Shown here: piece after piece, positions 38,448 through 48,129 of the stretch | Numbering within the stretch: position 1 is the first letter of the stretch | Layout: every line of letters begins with the position of its first letter | NCBI GenBank assembly: GCA_964607445.1 | Contig: CAZSKN010000004.1 | Location: 83,736 to 147,735 of the forward strand | Reading direction: 5' to 3' | DNA from: CALCKU01 sp964607445 | GTDB taxonomy: Bacteria > Pseudomonadota > Alphaproteobacteria > Caulobacterales > Maricaulaceae | Length of the DNA: 64,000 nt | The notes under the pieces: model-generated | What the model saw: the letters and a program-made list of their open reading frames with translations, nothing else | Told to the model about the DNA's origin: nothing | Database searches by the model: none | Made by a program: the position numbers and the translations under genes

Positions 38448-40244
38448 ATGGAGACACTGAATAGCGCAAAATATACGAGCCTGAAACATGGGATCTTACT
38501 GGTCGCATTGACCTTACTCATGGCTCTACCGGGATTAAGTAATTTACCTGTGATTGATCGCGATGAAGCTCGTTTTGCCCAAGCCAGTATTCAAATGGTG
38601 GAAAGACAGGATTATGTAAATATCCGTTTTCAGGATCGCGCCCGAAACAAAAAACCCGCGGGTATTTATTGGATGCAGTCCGCGATGCTCAAAATGTTTT
38701 CCAGTCCAGACAAACGTGATATTTGGATACAACGTATACCCTCGACCCTTGGCGCTCTATTGGCGGTTCTTGCGACGTATTGGGGTGGACGTTGTATGAT
38801 CGGAAAGCGGGCCGCATTCATCGGCGCCGGCCTTCTGGCTGTCAGTGCAGGTTTCGTGTTTGAGGCCCATATCGCCAAGACTGATGCCGTATTATGTGGA
38901 TTATCAGCCCTCGCTTTAGCCGCTTTGGCACGAATAAGAGTCGCATATTCTGATTCCCCCCCCCTTGGCGACAGATCAGCGATAAAAACGCAGGCCCGTC
39001 ACAATGCTATCCTGTTATGGTTCGCCCTTGCCATGTCCATCATGATTAAAGGCCCTGTCTTATTGGCCATTGTCTTCCTAACCCTTCTGAGCCTCGCTTT
39101 ATGGGAAGGTCGCATAGGCTGGATGCGGGCTTTATTATATTGGCCGGGCCCGCTTTTATGCGTCTTACTTATTACCCCTTGGATTATCCTGATCTGGCAA
39201 GCCACTGACGGGCAGTTTTTCAAAGACGCCCTTATAGGTGATTTTGGAAAAAAACTTGGCCAGGCACAAGAAACCCATAGTGGCCCACCCGGGTTTTATG
39301 CCGCCACCCTATGGATTACATTCTGGCCGTCCATTCTATTTTTAATTCCGGGTTTTGTTTTTGCGCTCAGGGCCATAGGTCAAGGGCGTGGCCAGTCAAC
39401 CTCAACGGTTTTCGCCATGCGCTTACTTATCGCATGGGTTGTCCCTTTCTGGCTGATATTGGAATGTGTCCCGACAAAGCTTACCCATTATATTATTCCC
39501 TTATTCCCAGCCTTGGCTTTAATGGGCGGTGCCGCGGCGATGACACTTTTTTACATCAAACCCTTTGCTATCAGTCGTAAAATCAGCGCTCTGATCTTTG
39601 TTATCGTCACAATAGCTATCTGCACCGGAATTCTAGTTTTAGAAACTTTATACGGCCCAGAACCCAGTTGGTCCTATGCCGTCACGGCCTTTTCCGGATT
39701 TGCCGCAATCTTGGCAGCGTATAGCTTATGGACCGGGAAAGTGAAATTGGCTCTTGGCGCTATGGTAGCCACCTGCATGCCCTTGAGCGGAGCCGTTTAT
39801 CAAGAGATTTTACCCTCCTTAAATACAGTCCGGATAAGTGACAATCTGCTAAAAGCTTTTGAGCGCGCAGAGTTGAAACCTCCTCGTTTAGGCGGGCCGA
39901 CACTCTATTCACCTCATTTCACCGAACCCAGCCTGATATACCATTTCGGGAAAGCCACACGCTTAGGCGATCAAGTCGCTATGCAATCGACCCCCGTTAC
40001 CGAAGGCTCTGTTTTATTATGGGATCGATTAAAACACGGTAGCCGTGAGTATATGATTATGGCCGTGAAAGAAGCCACCAAACAACAGCTTTGCTGGCGG
40101 GATATCGATATTGTAAAAGGATTAAATTATGCCAAGGGCGAAGAAGTCGAGATTACTATATTACAAGCTATAGCGTGTGAGACGATATCTGGTGCGTCCG
40201 ATGTCTTAAAAGATAATGCTGGAATTAAAGCGCCTTCCGAATAG
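38448..40244 (+). CDS. ArnT-like family 39 glycosyltransferase
   Basis: A 598-residue membrane protein with about 11-12 hydrophobic segments. The catalytic loop motif VIDRDEARFAQAS lies early, as in ArnT/PMT-type GT39 enzymes, and a basic KKPAGIYWMQS segment follows. Such enzymes move a sugar from polyprenyl phosphate to lipid A or protein at the periplasmic face. The last 20 bp overlap the convergent GT2 gene. Confidence 0.88.
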   Translation: METLNSAKYTSLKHGILLVALTLLMALPGLSNLPVIDRDEARFAQASIQMVERQDYVNIRFQDRARNKKPAGIYWMQSAMLKMFSSPDKRDIWIQRIPSTLGALLAVLATYWGGRCMIGKRAAFIGAGLLAVSAGFVFEAHIAKTDAVLCGLSALALAALARIRVAYSDSPPLGDRSAIKTQARHNAILLWFALAMSIMIKGPVLLAIVFLTLLSLALWEGRIGWMRALLYWPGPLLCVLLITPWIILIWQATDGQFFKDALIGDFGKKLGQAQETHSGPPGFYAATLWITFWPSILFLIPGFVFALRAIGQGRGQSTSTVFAMRLLIAWVVPFWLILECVPTKLTHYIIPLFPALALMGGAAAMTLFYIKPFAISRKISALIFVIVTIAICTGILVLETLYGPEPSWSYAVTAFSGFAAILAAYSLWTGKVKLALGAMVATCMPLSGAVYQEILPSLNTVRISDNLLKAFERAELKPPRLGGPTLYSPHFTEPSLIYHFGKATRLGDQVAMQSTPVTEGSVLLWDRLKHGSREYMIMAVKEATKQQLCWRDIDIVKGLNYAKGEEVEITILQAIACETISGASDVLKDNAGIKAPSE

Positions 40245-41124
40245 CCATAAACCAAGCCCGTCCCATGATTGCGACCGCCATAAAAGGAACAGCGACAAGC
40301 GCTAAGGCCTTGGCCCACCATTTTGAGGAATAGGTCCAGAAATACCGGATAAATCCGTGAAGTTTCCACCACTCCACATCTTGTTGGCGCGCGAGACTGG
40401 TCGAGCCATAATGCATAACAGGCGCTTCAGGTACAAAAACAACCGTCCCACCGGACTTACGTGCCCGGCGGCATATATCTATATCTTCGACATGTAAAAA
40501 ATAATTCTCGTCAAACCCATTTAAAGACTCAAAGGATTGGCGATCCGTCATCAGGCAAGCCCCACTTACAACGGGCATAGACGCAGGTCCGTCCGGTAAA
40601 GGTTCGCTCTCTCGATGAATAGAGCGGATAGCTGACAATTTATGCAAAGGCGTGAAATTTATAAACGCGCTCATAGGTGTGAGCTCTCCACGGCGTCCAC
40701 CCCGTTGCTCTTTCCCAAATATATCGCGCAACAAACCTCCGGCTACCCAAGGCATAGCTAAATTTTCACCCGCATCTGCGAGTTTGCGTGCCGTTCCATT
40801 TTCAATCACCGCATCCGGGTTTAAAAAAAGTATATAATCGCCACTGGTTTGGCGCGCACCATAATTGCATCCCCTTGCAAACCCAATATTCCCGTGACCT
40901 TGCATAAGCCTTATTCGGTCATGTTTCATAACAAATTCGCTAAGACGTTGGCGCGCCAGTTCCGTATTCCCATTATCAACAATAATGAGTTCCGAGATGT
41001 CGCGATCATTCATCACAGCCCGTACAGCTTCTTGCAAAGCAGGCCCGGTCATATAAGTGACCATGACGACACTAATTCTTTTTTTAGGTTCCGGGAAAGA
41101 GAGCGGTATTATTTTAGCTGACAT
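40225..41124 (-). CDS. Family 2 glycosyltransferase (rhamnosyltransferase-like)
   Basis: A 299-residue GT-A enzyme. RISVVMVTYMTGPALQEAV, LIIVDNGNTE, ILFLNPDAVI (DxD-like NPD) and GFDENYFLHVEDIDICRRA match surface-polysaccharide transferases of the WbbL type. A C-terminal hydrophobic stretch (ALALVAVPFMAVAIMG) suggests membrane association. Next to the O-antigen ligase gene on the same strand. Confidence 0.88.
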   Translation of the reverse strand: MSAKIIPLSFPEPKKRISVVMVTYMTGPALQEAVRAVMNDRDISELIIVDNGNTELARQRLSEFVMKHDRIRLMQGHGNIGFARGCNYGARQTSGDYILFLNPDAVIENGTARKLADAGENLAMPWVAGGLLRDIFGKEQRGGRRGELTPMSAFINFTPLHKLSAIRSIHRESEPLPDGPASMPVVSGACLMTDRQSFESLNGFDENYFLHVEDIDICRRARKSGGTVVFVPEAPVMHYGSTSLARQQDVEWWKLHGFIRYFWTYSSKWWAKALALVAVPFMAVAIMGRAWFMAIRKAL

Positions 41125-41225
41125 ATGAAGGAGAGCCCGCCTTTAAATTTTATGCTCGCAAACAGTTATTAGCCGTTAAGAGCATAGTTAACGGGCCTAA
41201 GTCAATGTGTTTTCACCAGTAATAT

Positions 41226-42596
41226 CTATTCTCGTTTTTTTCTAAATGACCTTGGTCTTAACGGAAAGCCGGATAGGGCCGCCGCAGTGATAATAGCCGC
41301 CCACCACCAATCTTGCCAAACCCCATAACTGACATTGCATAATAATATCGTAGACATCATAAAACCGTTTAACACCATGATTTCATATCGGTTATTATAG
41401 CGACAATTATGCCCCCGGCGCAGAATTTGACGTCCAAGTAAAAATAGTGTCACAGCCGCCAAAACAGCGCCGATGACCCCGGTTTCCAACCAAATCTGTA
41501 ATCCCGCATTATGAGGATGTAAGGATACAATAGAAATATCGGAAAACCCACGCGATTCAAATGTATCCGTAAATGTACGCGAAGCGTCAAATCCATACCC
41601 AATGACCGGATTTGCCGCTATTTTATGGCTAACATAGGCCCACATCTCTGCACGGTGTTCCCATGAGAATGGTAATTTAGATTTTTGCACGGCGGTTAAA
41701 CCTGCCATAAAATGCCCGAGTAACGGCGCGAAAATCAAACTGATACATCCCAGAGCTGTCACGATCTTCGTCATCAAATATGGCCGATAATAACTTACCC
41801 CCATAACAAAGACCCCCAAGGTCATGGCGATAACGCCGCTGGCCAAGCCCCCCATATACGCACCGAGAATAGCGGCAATCGTCAGGCCGGCCGCCAAACC
41901 TTTTCCGCCTTTAAATTTCGCAATCCCGATCATGATAGAGGCCGGCAACCAAAGCGCCAAGACCGTTATCCCATGTCCGGTATTCATTTCCGCATCTCCG
42001 CGCTTTTTTACGATATCTTCACCCGGCGCTAATGGATCGACTAAAAATGTAAGTCCGTAGTGAGTTGAAAAATCTATAAGTAAAGCGACTGCTAAAAGAG
42101 ATGACATACCAAAAACCACCCTCTCCATGGTGTCAGGACGCTGCCGAGACACATGTTTGACTATATAATTAAAGGCTAAAAATAAGATGACTCCCAAAAT
42201 AAGCACCCATGCATTTCCAATCCTGTCCGGATCTTCATAAGGCGACCACAGCCTTGTCAGGCTCACCCATGCCATAAAAGCACTAAGTGCCCACGCCCAG
42301 GCCGGAAGTAACGTCAGGCGCGACCAAAGGGCAAAATTTAATGGACGCGTTTTGACAATTGCAAATACGGAAACCAATAAAGACGCACCCCCGCCTATCG
42401 CCGCCAACGGGGCGATCCCCAGCCCTCCAGCGATTGCCGCAACAGGCATAAGGGCCAGAAGGATAATGACAAGGACCGTCAAAACCCGTCCGGGGTCACG
42501 CGAGTTATGATCATCCGAATTATATCCCCCGGATGTCTGGTCCTTCAGACCTGTGACTTTACCGGATGTCGATATCGCGCGATTTGTGTCCGGCAT
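41226..42596 (-). CDS. O-antigen ligase family membrane protein
   Basis: A 456-residue protein with roughly ten hydrophobic segments. The Wzy_C signature is visible in the periplasmic loop: NPVIGYGFDASRTF and SLHPHNAGLQIWLETGVIG. This family joins or polymerises lipid-linked glycans (WaaL, Wzy, PglL). With the neighbouring GT2 and ArnT-like genes it forms an envelope glycan cluster. Whether it is ligase or polymerase cannot be told. Confidence 0.85.
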   Translation of the reverse strand: MPDTNRAISTSGKVTGLKDQTSGGYNSDDHNSRDPGRVLTVLVIILLALMPVAAIAGGLGIAPLAAIGGGASLLVSVFAIVKTRPLNFALWSRLTLLPAWAWALSAFMAWVSLTRLWSPYEDPDRIGNAWVLILGVILFLAFNYIVKHVSRQRPDTMERVVFGMSSLLAVALLIDFSTHYGLTFLVDPLAPGEDIVKKRGDAEMNTGHGITVLALWLPASIMIGIAKFKGGKGLAAGLTIAAILGAYMGGLASGVIAMTLGVFVMGVSYYRPYLMTKIVTALGCISLIFAPLLGHFMAGLTAVQKSKLPFSWEHRAEMWAYVSHKIAANPVIGYGFDASRTFTDTFESRGFSDISIVSLHPHNAGLQIWLETGVIGAVLAAVTLFLLGRQILRRGHNCRYNNRYEIMVLNGFMMSTILLCNVSYGVWQDWWWAAIITAAALSGFPLRPRSFRKKRE

Positions 42597-42605
42597 AACC
42601 TTTCA

Positions 42606-44555
42606 CTAATCCCCATCAAGGTCATTTTGGGGTCTTTGGTCTGGAGCCAAGGCTTCTTGCGATAAAATCTCGCACGCGTGTCCTAGTTCCATAATCTCTT
42701 GGTTACGCCCGCCTAAACGCCGCAAAGCGACATTACCCTCTTCGGCCTCTTTCCGACCCACGACCGCTATAACCGGAATTTTCCTTTCCGCTGACAATTC
42801 GCGAATTTTATAATTTATTTTCTCATTTCGCAGATCCGTTTCTACCCGAAGGCCAGATGCCTTCATCTTTGCCACTACCTCTTGCGCATAGGCGTCTGCA
42901 TCTGAGGTAATAGTGGCAACCACCACCTGAACTGGCGATAGCCAAAGTGGGAACTTGCCGGCATAATTTTCAATCAAAATACCTAGAAAGCGCTCAAAAC
43001 TGCCCAAAACTGCCCGATGTAGCATGACAGGTACATGTTTTTTATCATCTTCGCCAATATATGAGGCGTCAAGACGTTCAGGCGTATTGGGATCCAGTTG
43101 TACTGTTCCTGCCTGCCATTCCCGTCCAATAGCGTCCCGCAATACAAAGTCCAGCTTAGGACCATAAAAGGCTCCGTCACCCTCGTTAAGTTCAACAACC
43201 AGACCGGACGCATCGGCCGCCTGTCTAAGCGCCGTTTCAGCCTTGTCCCAATAAGCCTCGGAGCCAACCCTGATGTCTGGACGCGTTGAAAACTTAACCA
43301 TCACATCATCAAAGCCAAGGTCAGCATAGACCGTTTTAAGCAATTCGGTGAAAGCTTTTACTTCATCGGTCACTTGTTCCAATGTACAGAATATATGCCC
43401 GTCATCTTGGACAAAACCACGCACGCGCATCAGGCCGTGTAAAGCCCCGGAAGGCTCATATCTGTGGCATGATCCAAATTCTGCATAACGTATTGGCAGG
43501 TCACGATAGCTTTTCATACCCTGATTAAAGACCTGAATATGGCACGGACAATTCATCGGTTTTAAGGCCAGAACTTTATCTTCTTCAGCAATTTCCGCGG
43601 CAAACATATTTTCGCGGTACTTATCCCAATGTCCGGACGCTTCCCAGAACTTACGGTCCATCAGCATTGGTGTTTTAATTTCATTATAGCCATATTCATG
43701 CTGGCGACGGCGCATATATTGTTGCAAAGTTTGATATAATGTCCAACCAGGCGCATGCCAAAAGGCTTGCCCCTGTGCTTCTTCTTGGAAATGGAACAGA
43801 TCAAGTTGACGACCTAAACGCCGGTGATCACGTGCCTCGGCCTCTTCAATTTGCTTGAGATGGGCATCGAGATCTTCTTGACTCGCCCATGCCGTGCCAT
43901 AAATCCTTTGCAATTGTGCATTTTTAGCATCTCCCCGCCAATAGGCACCCGCAACCTTCATAAGTTTAAATGCTTTACCGACCTTGCCTGTTGACGGTAG
44001 ATGCGGCCCTTTACATAAATCAAACCACTGACCTTGCTTATAGACGGTGATCGTTTCACTTTCGGGTAAATCGCGGATCAGTTCAGCTTTGAATGTCTCG
44101 CCCATATCTTCAAAGGTTTTTATAGCCGCATCACGGGTCATAACAATGCGTTCGAATTTATCATTTCGGTTAATGATAAAGGCCATCTTTTTTTCAATCG
44201 CGGCAAAGTCATCGGCAGAAAACGGTTCCGCGCGGGCAAAGTCATAATAAAACCCATTTTCAATAACTGGGCCGATTGTAACCTGTGTACCCGGAAACAG
44301 CTCTTGCACGGCTTCGGCTAATACATGCGCACAATCATGACGTATCAGCTCAAGACCTTCTGGGTCTTGTGCGCTCACAAGTTCTATCCCGGCATTTTCA
44401 GTAATCGCAAGACTCGCATCGACCAACACACCATCGAGTTTGGCGGCCAGAACCTTTTTAGCCAAGCCTTTGGAAATGGATTTCGCGACCTCCATTGCTG
44501 TCACTCCAGCCTCGAAATCACGTTTAGCCCCATCCGGGAATGTCAGTGTCACCAT
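42606..44555 (-). CDS. thrS: Threonyl-tRNA synthetase
   Basis: A 649-residue class II synthetase. Domains in order are TGS (about 1-62), N2 editing domain (HDCAHVLAEAVQELFPGTQ, about 70-230 with the SAD-like region), catalytic core with zinc-site residues in NCPCHIQVF, motif 2 HRYEPSGALHGLMRVRGF, motif 3 PVMLHRAVLGSFERF, and the C-terminal anticodon-binding domain (VQVVVATI to the end). Complete. Confidence 0.98.
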   Translation of the reverse strand: MVTLTFPDGAKRDFEAGVTAMEVAKSISKGLAKKVLAAKLDGVLVDASLAITENAGIELVSAQDPEGLELIRHDCAHVLAEAVQELFPGTQVTIGPVIENGFYYDFARAEPFSADDFAAIEKKMAFIINRNDKFERIVMTRDAAIKTFEDMGETFKAELIRDLPESETITVYKQGQWFDLCKGPHLPSTGKVGKAFKLMKVAGAYWRGDAKNAQLQRIYGTAWASQEDLDAHLKQIEEAEARDHRRLGRQLDLFHFQEEAQGQAFWHAPGWTLYQTLQQYMRRRQHEYGYNEIKTPMLMDRKFWEASGHWDKYRENMFAAEIAEEDKVLALKPMNCPCHIQVFNQGMKSYRDLPIRYAEFGSCHRYEPSGALHGLMRVRGFVQDDGHIFCTLEQVTDEVKAFTELLKTVYADLGFDDVMVKFSTRPDIRVGSEAYWDKAETALRQAADASGLVVELNEGDGAFYGPKLDFVLRDAIGREWQAGTVQLDPNTPERLDASYIGEDDKKHVPVMLHRAVLGSFERFLGILIENYAGKFPLWLSPVQVVVATITSDADAYAQEVVAKMKASGLRVETDLRNEKINYKIRELSAERKIPVIAVVGRKEAEEGNVALRRLGGRNQEIMELGHACEILSQEALAPDQRPQNDLDGD

Positions 44556-44558
44556 GAC

Positions 44559-44870
44559 TTAATCTCTATTTGTTCCGCGCCACAGCCCGTATCGCCACGG
44601 CGCCCATAAAGGCGGTTTTTTAACCTGTTCGGGCACGTTATCAACCCCAGATGTTGCACCGAAAGATTCAAAAGGATGACATCGCAGTAAACGTGCCAAT
44701 GTCATCCAGCCCCCCGCCCAAAATCCATGCGAAGAGATAGCTTGTTTTGAATAGGTCGAGCAAGAGGGGTGATGTCGGCATCTCACACCCAAAAAATAAA
44801 AAACGGGTGAAATGAATGTCTTGTAAAGTGAGAGTAAACACAATGCTGGCCAAATAAGGATATTACGCAT
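44559..44870 (-). CDS. yidD: Membrane protein insertion efficiency factor YidD
   Basis: A 103-residue protein with the YidD core: LYKTFISPVFYFLGVRCRHHPSCSTYS and the CHPF segment. It promotes YidC-dependent membrane insertion. ATG 44870 overlaps the stop of the upstream NifU-like gene, with AGGAA before it, so translation is coupled. The C-terminus is longer than the minimal family (VPEQVKKPPLWAPWRYG), common in this class. Confidence 0.93.
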   Translation of the reverse strand: MRNILIWPALCLLSLYKTFISPVFYFLGVRCRHHPSCSTYSKQAISSHGFWAGGWMTLARLLRCHPFESFGATSGVDNVPEQVKKPPLWAPWRYGLWRGTNRD

Positions 44871-45303
44871 TTTCCTGTGCCTTTTCAAAAGCCTCTACCG
44901 CGGCATCAAAGGCTAATAATGTAGACGTATGGCGCGGTGGATAGGCTTTAACGCCCTCCAAAACCGCAAGTCGGGCAAACCGCCCCCGAGGCACGGGTCC
45001 GTCTGATTTTAACATCGCCCATAAACGCTTTCGGGCGTCAATTATATCAGACCATGTGGCCCCGACAATATTGTCTTGCAATATCGCAGCACTGGCTTGC
45101 CCCAAGGCACACGCTTGTAAACGCACGGCAGATTCTGAAACCACGGCCTGAGAACCTGTGCCCTTTAAATTAAGCTCGATTTCCAACCACGATCCACAAA
45201 GTTTCGAGACTTTTCGGGCCTGACCCTGTGGATTTTCCAGCGATGTATTTTTCAGTGTTGCCGACAGACTCAGAACGTCTGTTGTATAAAGATCATTAAA
45301 CAT
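44863..45303 (-). CDS. Iron-sulfur scaffold (NifU/IscU-like) protein
   Basis: A 146-residue protein. KLCGSWLEIEL and VRLQACALGQASAAIL retain two cluster-ligand cysteines, and RHTSTLLAFDAAVEAF closes the domain. The third IscU cysteine is replaced in this alphaproteobacterial subfamily pattern. It is usually seen next to yidD, as here; role in Fe-S assembly is inferred from family. Confidence 0.85.
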   Translation of the reverse strand: MFNDLYTTDVLSLSATLKNTSLENPQGQARKVSKLCGSWLEIELNLKGTGSQAVVSESAVRLQACALGQASAAILQDNIVGATWSDIIDARKRLWAMLKSDGPVPRGRFARLAVLEGVKAYPPRHTSTLLAFDAAVEAFEKAQENA

Positions 45304-45371
45304 AGCCTTGATATAGGTATAACAAGACTATTTAGCAAAACTTCTTTAATCCCTCTGTCGGATAATGGGAT

Positions 45372-46316
45372 ATGGATACTCTAAATCATATCACTGCCCA
45401 CACCGCCCTTGAAAGTTTTCTCAATCACCTTTCAGGTGAACGTCGGTTATCAGACAAAACGGTTCAAGCCTATCAAAGAGATATCGCAGCATTTATTGGG
45501 TTTTTGCGCGGCCATCTCGACGAGTCCATTTCTCTGCAAAATCTGAAAGACCTGCAAACACGCGACTTTCGAGCCTATCTGGCCTATCGTCGGCGCGGAG
45601 ACACACCCTTATCGCCCAGTTCGATCTCGCGTCACCTCTCGGCTATACGAACGTATTACCGTTACCTTGAACGGCGCTGGCATGTAAAAAATAGCGCGCT
45701 TAACCTCATTAAAGGCCCACGCACAAAACGTACCCTACCTAAACCCTTAAGCCCAAATGGGGCTAAGGAGATTGTCAAAGCGGGCACAAATTCGCCAACG
45801 ACGCAGCCTTGGGTAAAAGCCCGTAATATCGCCATTATGACTCTGCTCTACGGGGCGGGTCTGCGCATATCCGAAGCTTTATCTTTAATGGCGCATGAGG
45901 TGCCCTTAGGCGATGCGCTTGTTCTAACAGGTAAAGGTGGCAAATCCCGAATTATCCCTATATTACCCGTTATCAATACTGCCATCGGCGATTATGTACG
46001 CGCATATCCGTACCCACTCCTGCCGAACGAAGCGCTTTTCCGAGGGGTTCGCGGAAAGGCTTTACAGGCTGGAATCATCCAAAAGGAAATGCGTCACCTC
46101 AGGCGTAGCTTAGGGCTACCGGAAAGCGCCACCCCGCACGCATTGCGTCATAGCTTTGCCACCCATTTGCTCGCAGGGGGCGGCGATTTGCGAACTATCC
46201 AACAATTATTAGGTCATGAAAGCCTCTCTACAACGCAGCGTTATACCGATGTTGATATTTCAACACTTAAACGCATTCACGCTCAGACACATCCTCGGGC
46301 ACATCCTCGGGCGTAA
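45372..46316 (+). CDS. xerC: Tyrosine recombinase XerC
   Basis: A 314-residue site-specific recombinase that with XerD resolves chromosome dimers at dif. The SAM-like N-terminal domain (about 10-100) is followed by the catalytic domain with Arg in YGAGLRISEAL, HALRHSFATHLL (His-x-x-Arg), LGHESL and the nucleophilic Tyr in TTQRYTDVD. The tail HPRAHPRA arises from a 12-bp tandem duplication at the very 3' end. No neighbouring integron or phage genes, so a housekeeping Xer protein. Confidence 0.93.
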   Translation: MDTLNHITAHTALESFLNHLSGERRLSDKTVQAYQRDIAAFIGFLRGHLDESISLQNLKDLQTRDFRAYLAYRRRGDTPLSPSSISRHLSAIRTYYRYLERRWHVKNSALNLIKGPRTKRTLPKPLSPNGAKEIVKAGTNSPTTQPWVKARNIAIMTLLYGAGLRISEALSLMAHEVPLGDALVLTGKGGKSRIIPILPVINTAIGDYVRAYPYPLLPNEALFRGVRGKALQAGIIQKEMRHLRRSLGLPESATPHALRHSFATHLLAGGGDLRTIQQLLGHESLSTTQRYTDVDISTLKRIHAQTHPRAHPRA

Positions 46317-46423
46317 TAACAAACATAGAAAAACGGTTATGTGAGATCACCCCAAATGGAGGGGTTTTGTGGCGCCAATCAAGATTAGACTCATACCTAT
46401 CTCATCTGACCAAATTCGCACAT

Positions 46424-46446
46424 AAAAAAGCCCGGCATAACCGGGC
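46424..46446 (-). terminator. Rho-independent terminator of the SMR gene
   Basis: On the minus strand a GCCCGG-TTATG-CCGGGC hairpin is followed by six T. It lies 140 bp downstream of the SMR transporter stop. Confidence 0.85.
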
Positions 46447-46588
46447 AGGGTTTGAAGGGGATTTTTCAATGAACGCCGATGAATATCAGCATTCACACAT
46501 GCCTAGAGTAAAACGGCGTTTGAAGATGTGATTTTCATCACAATTTCGCGATATTCCGACCTATAATACATTATAGAGAGCTTGGAAC

Positions 46589-46918
46589 TCAAGCGTGACT
46601 TGTCAGGTTCAGACCTACCGCCCCAACCACTATCAACCCGATAAAACCATATTGTCCCGCCTCAAGCCGGTCCCCCATAAACACGACACTAATAAGGGTC
46701 ACGAGGGCAATACCCAGCCCGGCCCATATGGCATAGGCGATGCCAGCGGGAATTATCTTAAGGGCGGGGGCGAAAAACCAGAAACATACCGTATAACACC
46801 CGATTGCCATCATTCCATAAGCCAGTTTTTCAAAACCATTCGAGAGTTTGAGCAAAATTGTCCCGCAGACTTCGAACGCAATCGCGATGGCTAAAAATAT
46901 CCATGCATTTAACGCCAT
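46589..46918 (-). CDS. Small multidrug resistance (SMR) family transporter
   Basis: A 109-residue protein with four membrane helices. The functional Glu in AIAFEVCGTILLK and the YAIWAGLGIALV segment (GxG in helix 3) fit EmrE/Gdx-type exporters of cationic drugs or guanidinium. ATG 46918 is 7 bp after GGAG; a GTG at 46924 is too close. Its subgroup (drug versus guanidinium) cannot be settled; no guanidine riboswitch was recognised upstream. Confidence 0.92.
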   Translation of the reverse strand: MALNAWIFLAIAIAFEVCGTILLKLSNGFEKLAYGMMAIGCYTVCFWFFAPALKIIPAGIAYAIWAGLGIALVTLISVVFMGDRLEAGQYGFIGLIVVGAVGLNLTSHA

Positions 46919-46993
46919 CGCCACACTCCATATACGTTATCACCTTTAAAAACCTTCATCGCAGCTATCTCCTATTTAATGATGTTTTTCAAG

Positions 46994-47022
46994 TTGACAC
47001 AAATAAGTTTGTAATGCAAACT
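46994..47022 (+). promoter_or_regulatory. Promoter region with AGTTTG-TAATG-CAAACT inverted repeat
   Basis: A consensus-like -35 (TTGACA, 46994-46999) is followed by a perfect 6-bp inverted repeat (47006-47022) in the spacer/-10 area, 31 bp before the start of the membrane protein gene. It is a good candidate operator for the winged-helix regulator encoded second in this unit. Confidence 0.5.
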
Positions 47023-47052
47023 AATTTTTAAATAATTAACGGAGATTAAAAA

Positions 47053-47673
47053 ATGAGTCGCGAAGACCTCTTAAACGATTTGGAATATGTAAAAACACTT
47101 GCCGAAGAAGGAGCAACAACTCCGCTTTTAGGCGGACGATTTGGGTTAATGTGGGGCGTATTAATGACCATTACATTTTTTCTACACTGGGCTATATTAA
47201 TTGAAATCATACCCGTTCACCCACAAAATCTTATCTTTGTTTGGATGGGGTTTATGCTAATCGGGGGAATTTCCAGCTTTGTATTAGACCGAATGATGTC
47301 AAGAAAACCAGGAATGAACTCTGTTGCCAATCGCGTCGAGGGTCATGTTTGGGCCATGTTTTCCATGATGCTTTTAACCTTGGCTATAGGCACGCTTTTA
47401 AATATATTATTCCAAGGGGGTACAAGCCGCCTGTTTGAACTTATGGTTATTTTTGCATTTGCGGGGCAAGGCATGGCTTATGGTGTCGTCGCAAAAATGA
47501 GCGGACAAAAATTGATGCAACGCACATCTATAGCCAGTCTTATAGCCTCGATTATATGTTTTTCTGTCTATGGGACTTTAACGCTTTACCTTATCGCGGC
47601 CATTTCCACGGTCATCACAGTTATTATCCCGTCTTTAATTTCCATGCATCATGAGCCGAAAAATGTCGTCTAA
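47053..47673 (+). CDS. Membrane protein of unknown function paired with a winged-helix regulator
   Basis: A 206-residue protein with about five or six hydrophobic segments and a soluble N-terminus (MSREDLLNDLEYVKTLAEEG). I do not recognise a named family. It has a good GGAG site and overlaps the next gene by 23 bp, so the two are co-expressed; the regulator probably controls this gene. Confidence 0.75.
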   Translation: MSREDLLNDLEYVKTLAEEGATTPLLGGRFGLMWGVLMTITFFLHWAILIEIIPVHPQNLIFVWMGFMLIGGISSFVLDRMMSRKPGMNSVANRVEGHVWAMFSMMLLTLAIGTLLNILFQGGTSRLFELMVIFAFAGQGMAYGVVAKMSGQKLMQRTSIASLIASIICFSVYGTLTLYLIAAISTVITVIIPSLISMHHEPKNVV

Positions 47674-47980
47674 CCCCTCTAAAGATACGGATCTTAATCT
47701 GGGTGCTCTTGATGATGTTATTCATGGGCGGTTACGACTTGGCATTATGGCTTATCTTTCTGTCGTTAATCCAGCAAGCTTTCCCGAACTTCTTAAAAAA
47801 ACCGGCGCTAGCAATGGGAATCTCTCTACCCATCTCACGAAATTGGAAAAAGCCGGATATATTATACAAGAAAAAGGTTATAAAGGAAAACGGCCACAAA
47901 CCTTGGTGCATCTAACCAAGGACGGGCGCATTGCCTGGATAGCCTACCTCGAAGCGATCCAACATCTTCTCGGGAGATAA
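47651..47980 (+). CDS. Winged-helix transcriptional regulator (HTH_34-like)
   Basis: A 109-residue DNA-binding protein. IHGRLRLGIMAYLSVVNPASF, KTGASNGNLSTHLTKLEKAGY (recognition helix) and KGYKGKRPQTLVHLTKDGR (wing) fit MarR-like HTH_34 proteins. It starts inside the end of the membrane protein gene; an in-frame Met at 47663 is equally possible. Confidence 0.85.
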   Translation: MSRKMSSNPSKDTDLNLGALDDVIHGRLRLGIMAYLSVVNPASFPELLKKTGASNGNLSTHLTKLEKAGYIIQEKGYKGKRPQTLVHLTKDGRIAWIAYLEAIQHLLGR

Positions 47981-48129
47981 ATTTAACGCCAATGACGGCG
48001 TCCAACAAAATATCCGGGACAAACTGTCATAAAAAAGCAACAAGCTTTGTAAAAAGCACGCATTTAACAGTTTTACGCTATTCCTGCCTTTACGCAGCGG
48101 ATTTGAGGCGTTAAAGAGCGCCCAATTCA

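Noticed and set aside
45372..46316. XerC-like gene as a mobile-element integrase
   Set aside because: Length and motifs fit the chromosomal XerC, and there are no attachment sites, phage genes or integron features around it.
46270..46316. 12-bp tandem duplication at the xerC 3' end
   Set aside because: It adds only a few residues (HPRAHPRA) beyond the catalytic Tyr and has no evident consequence.
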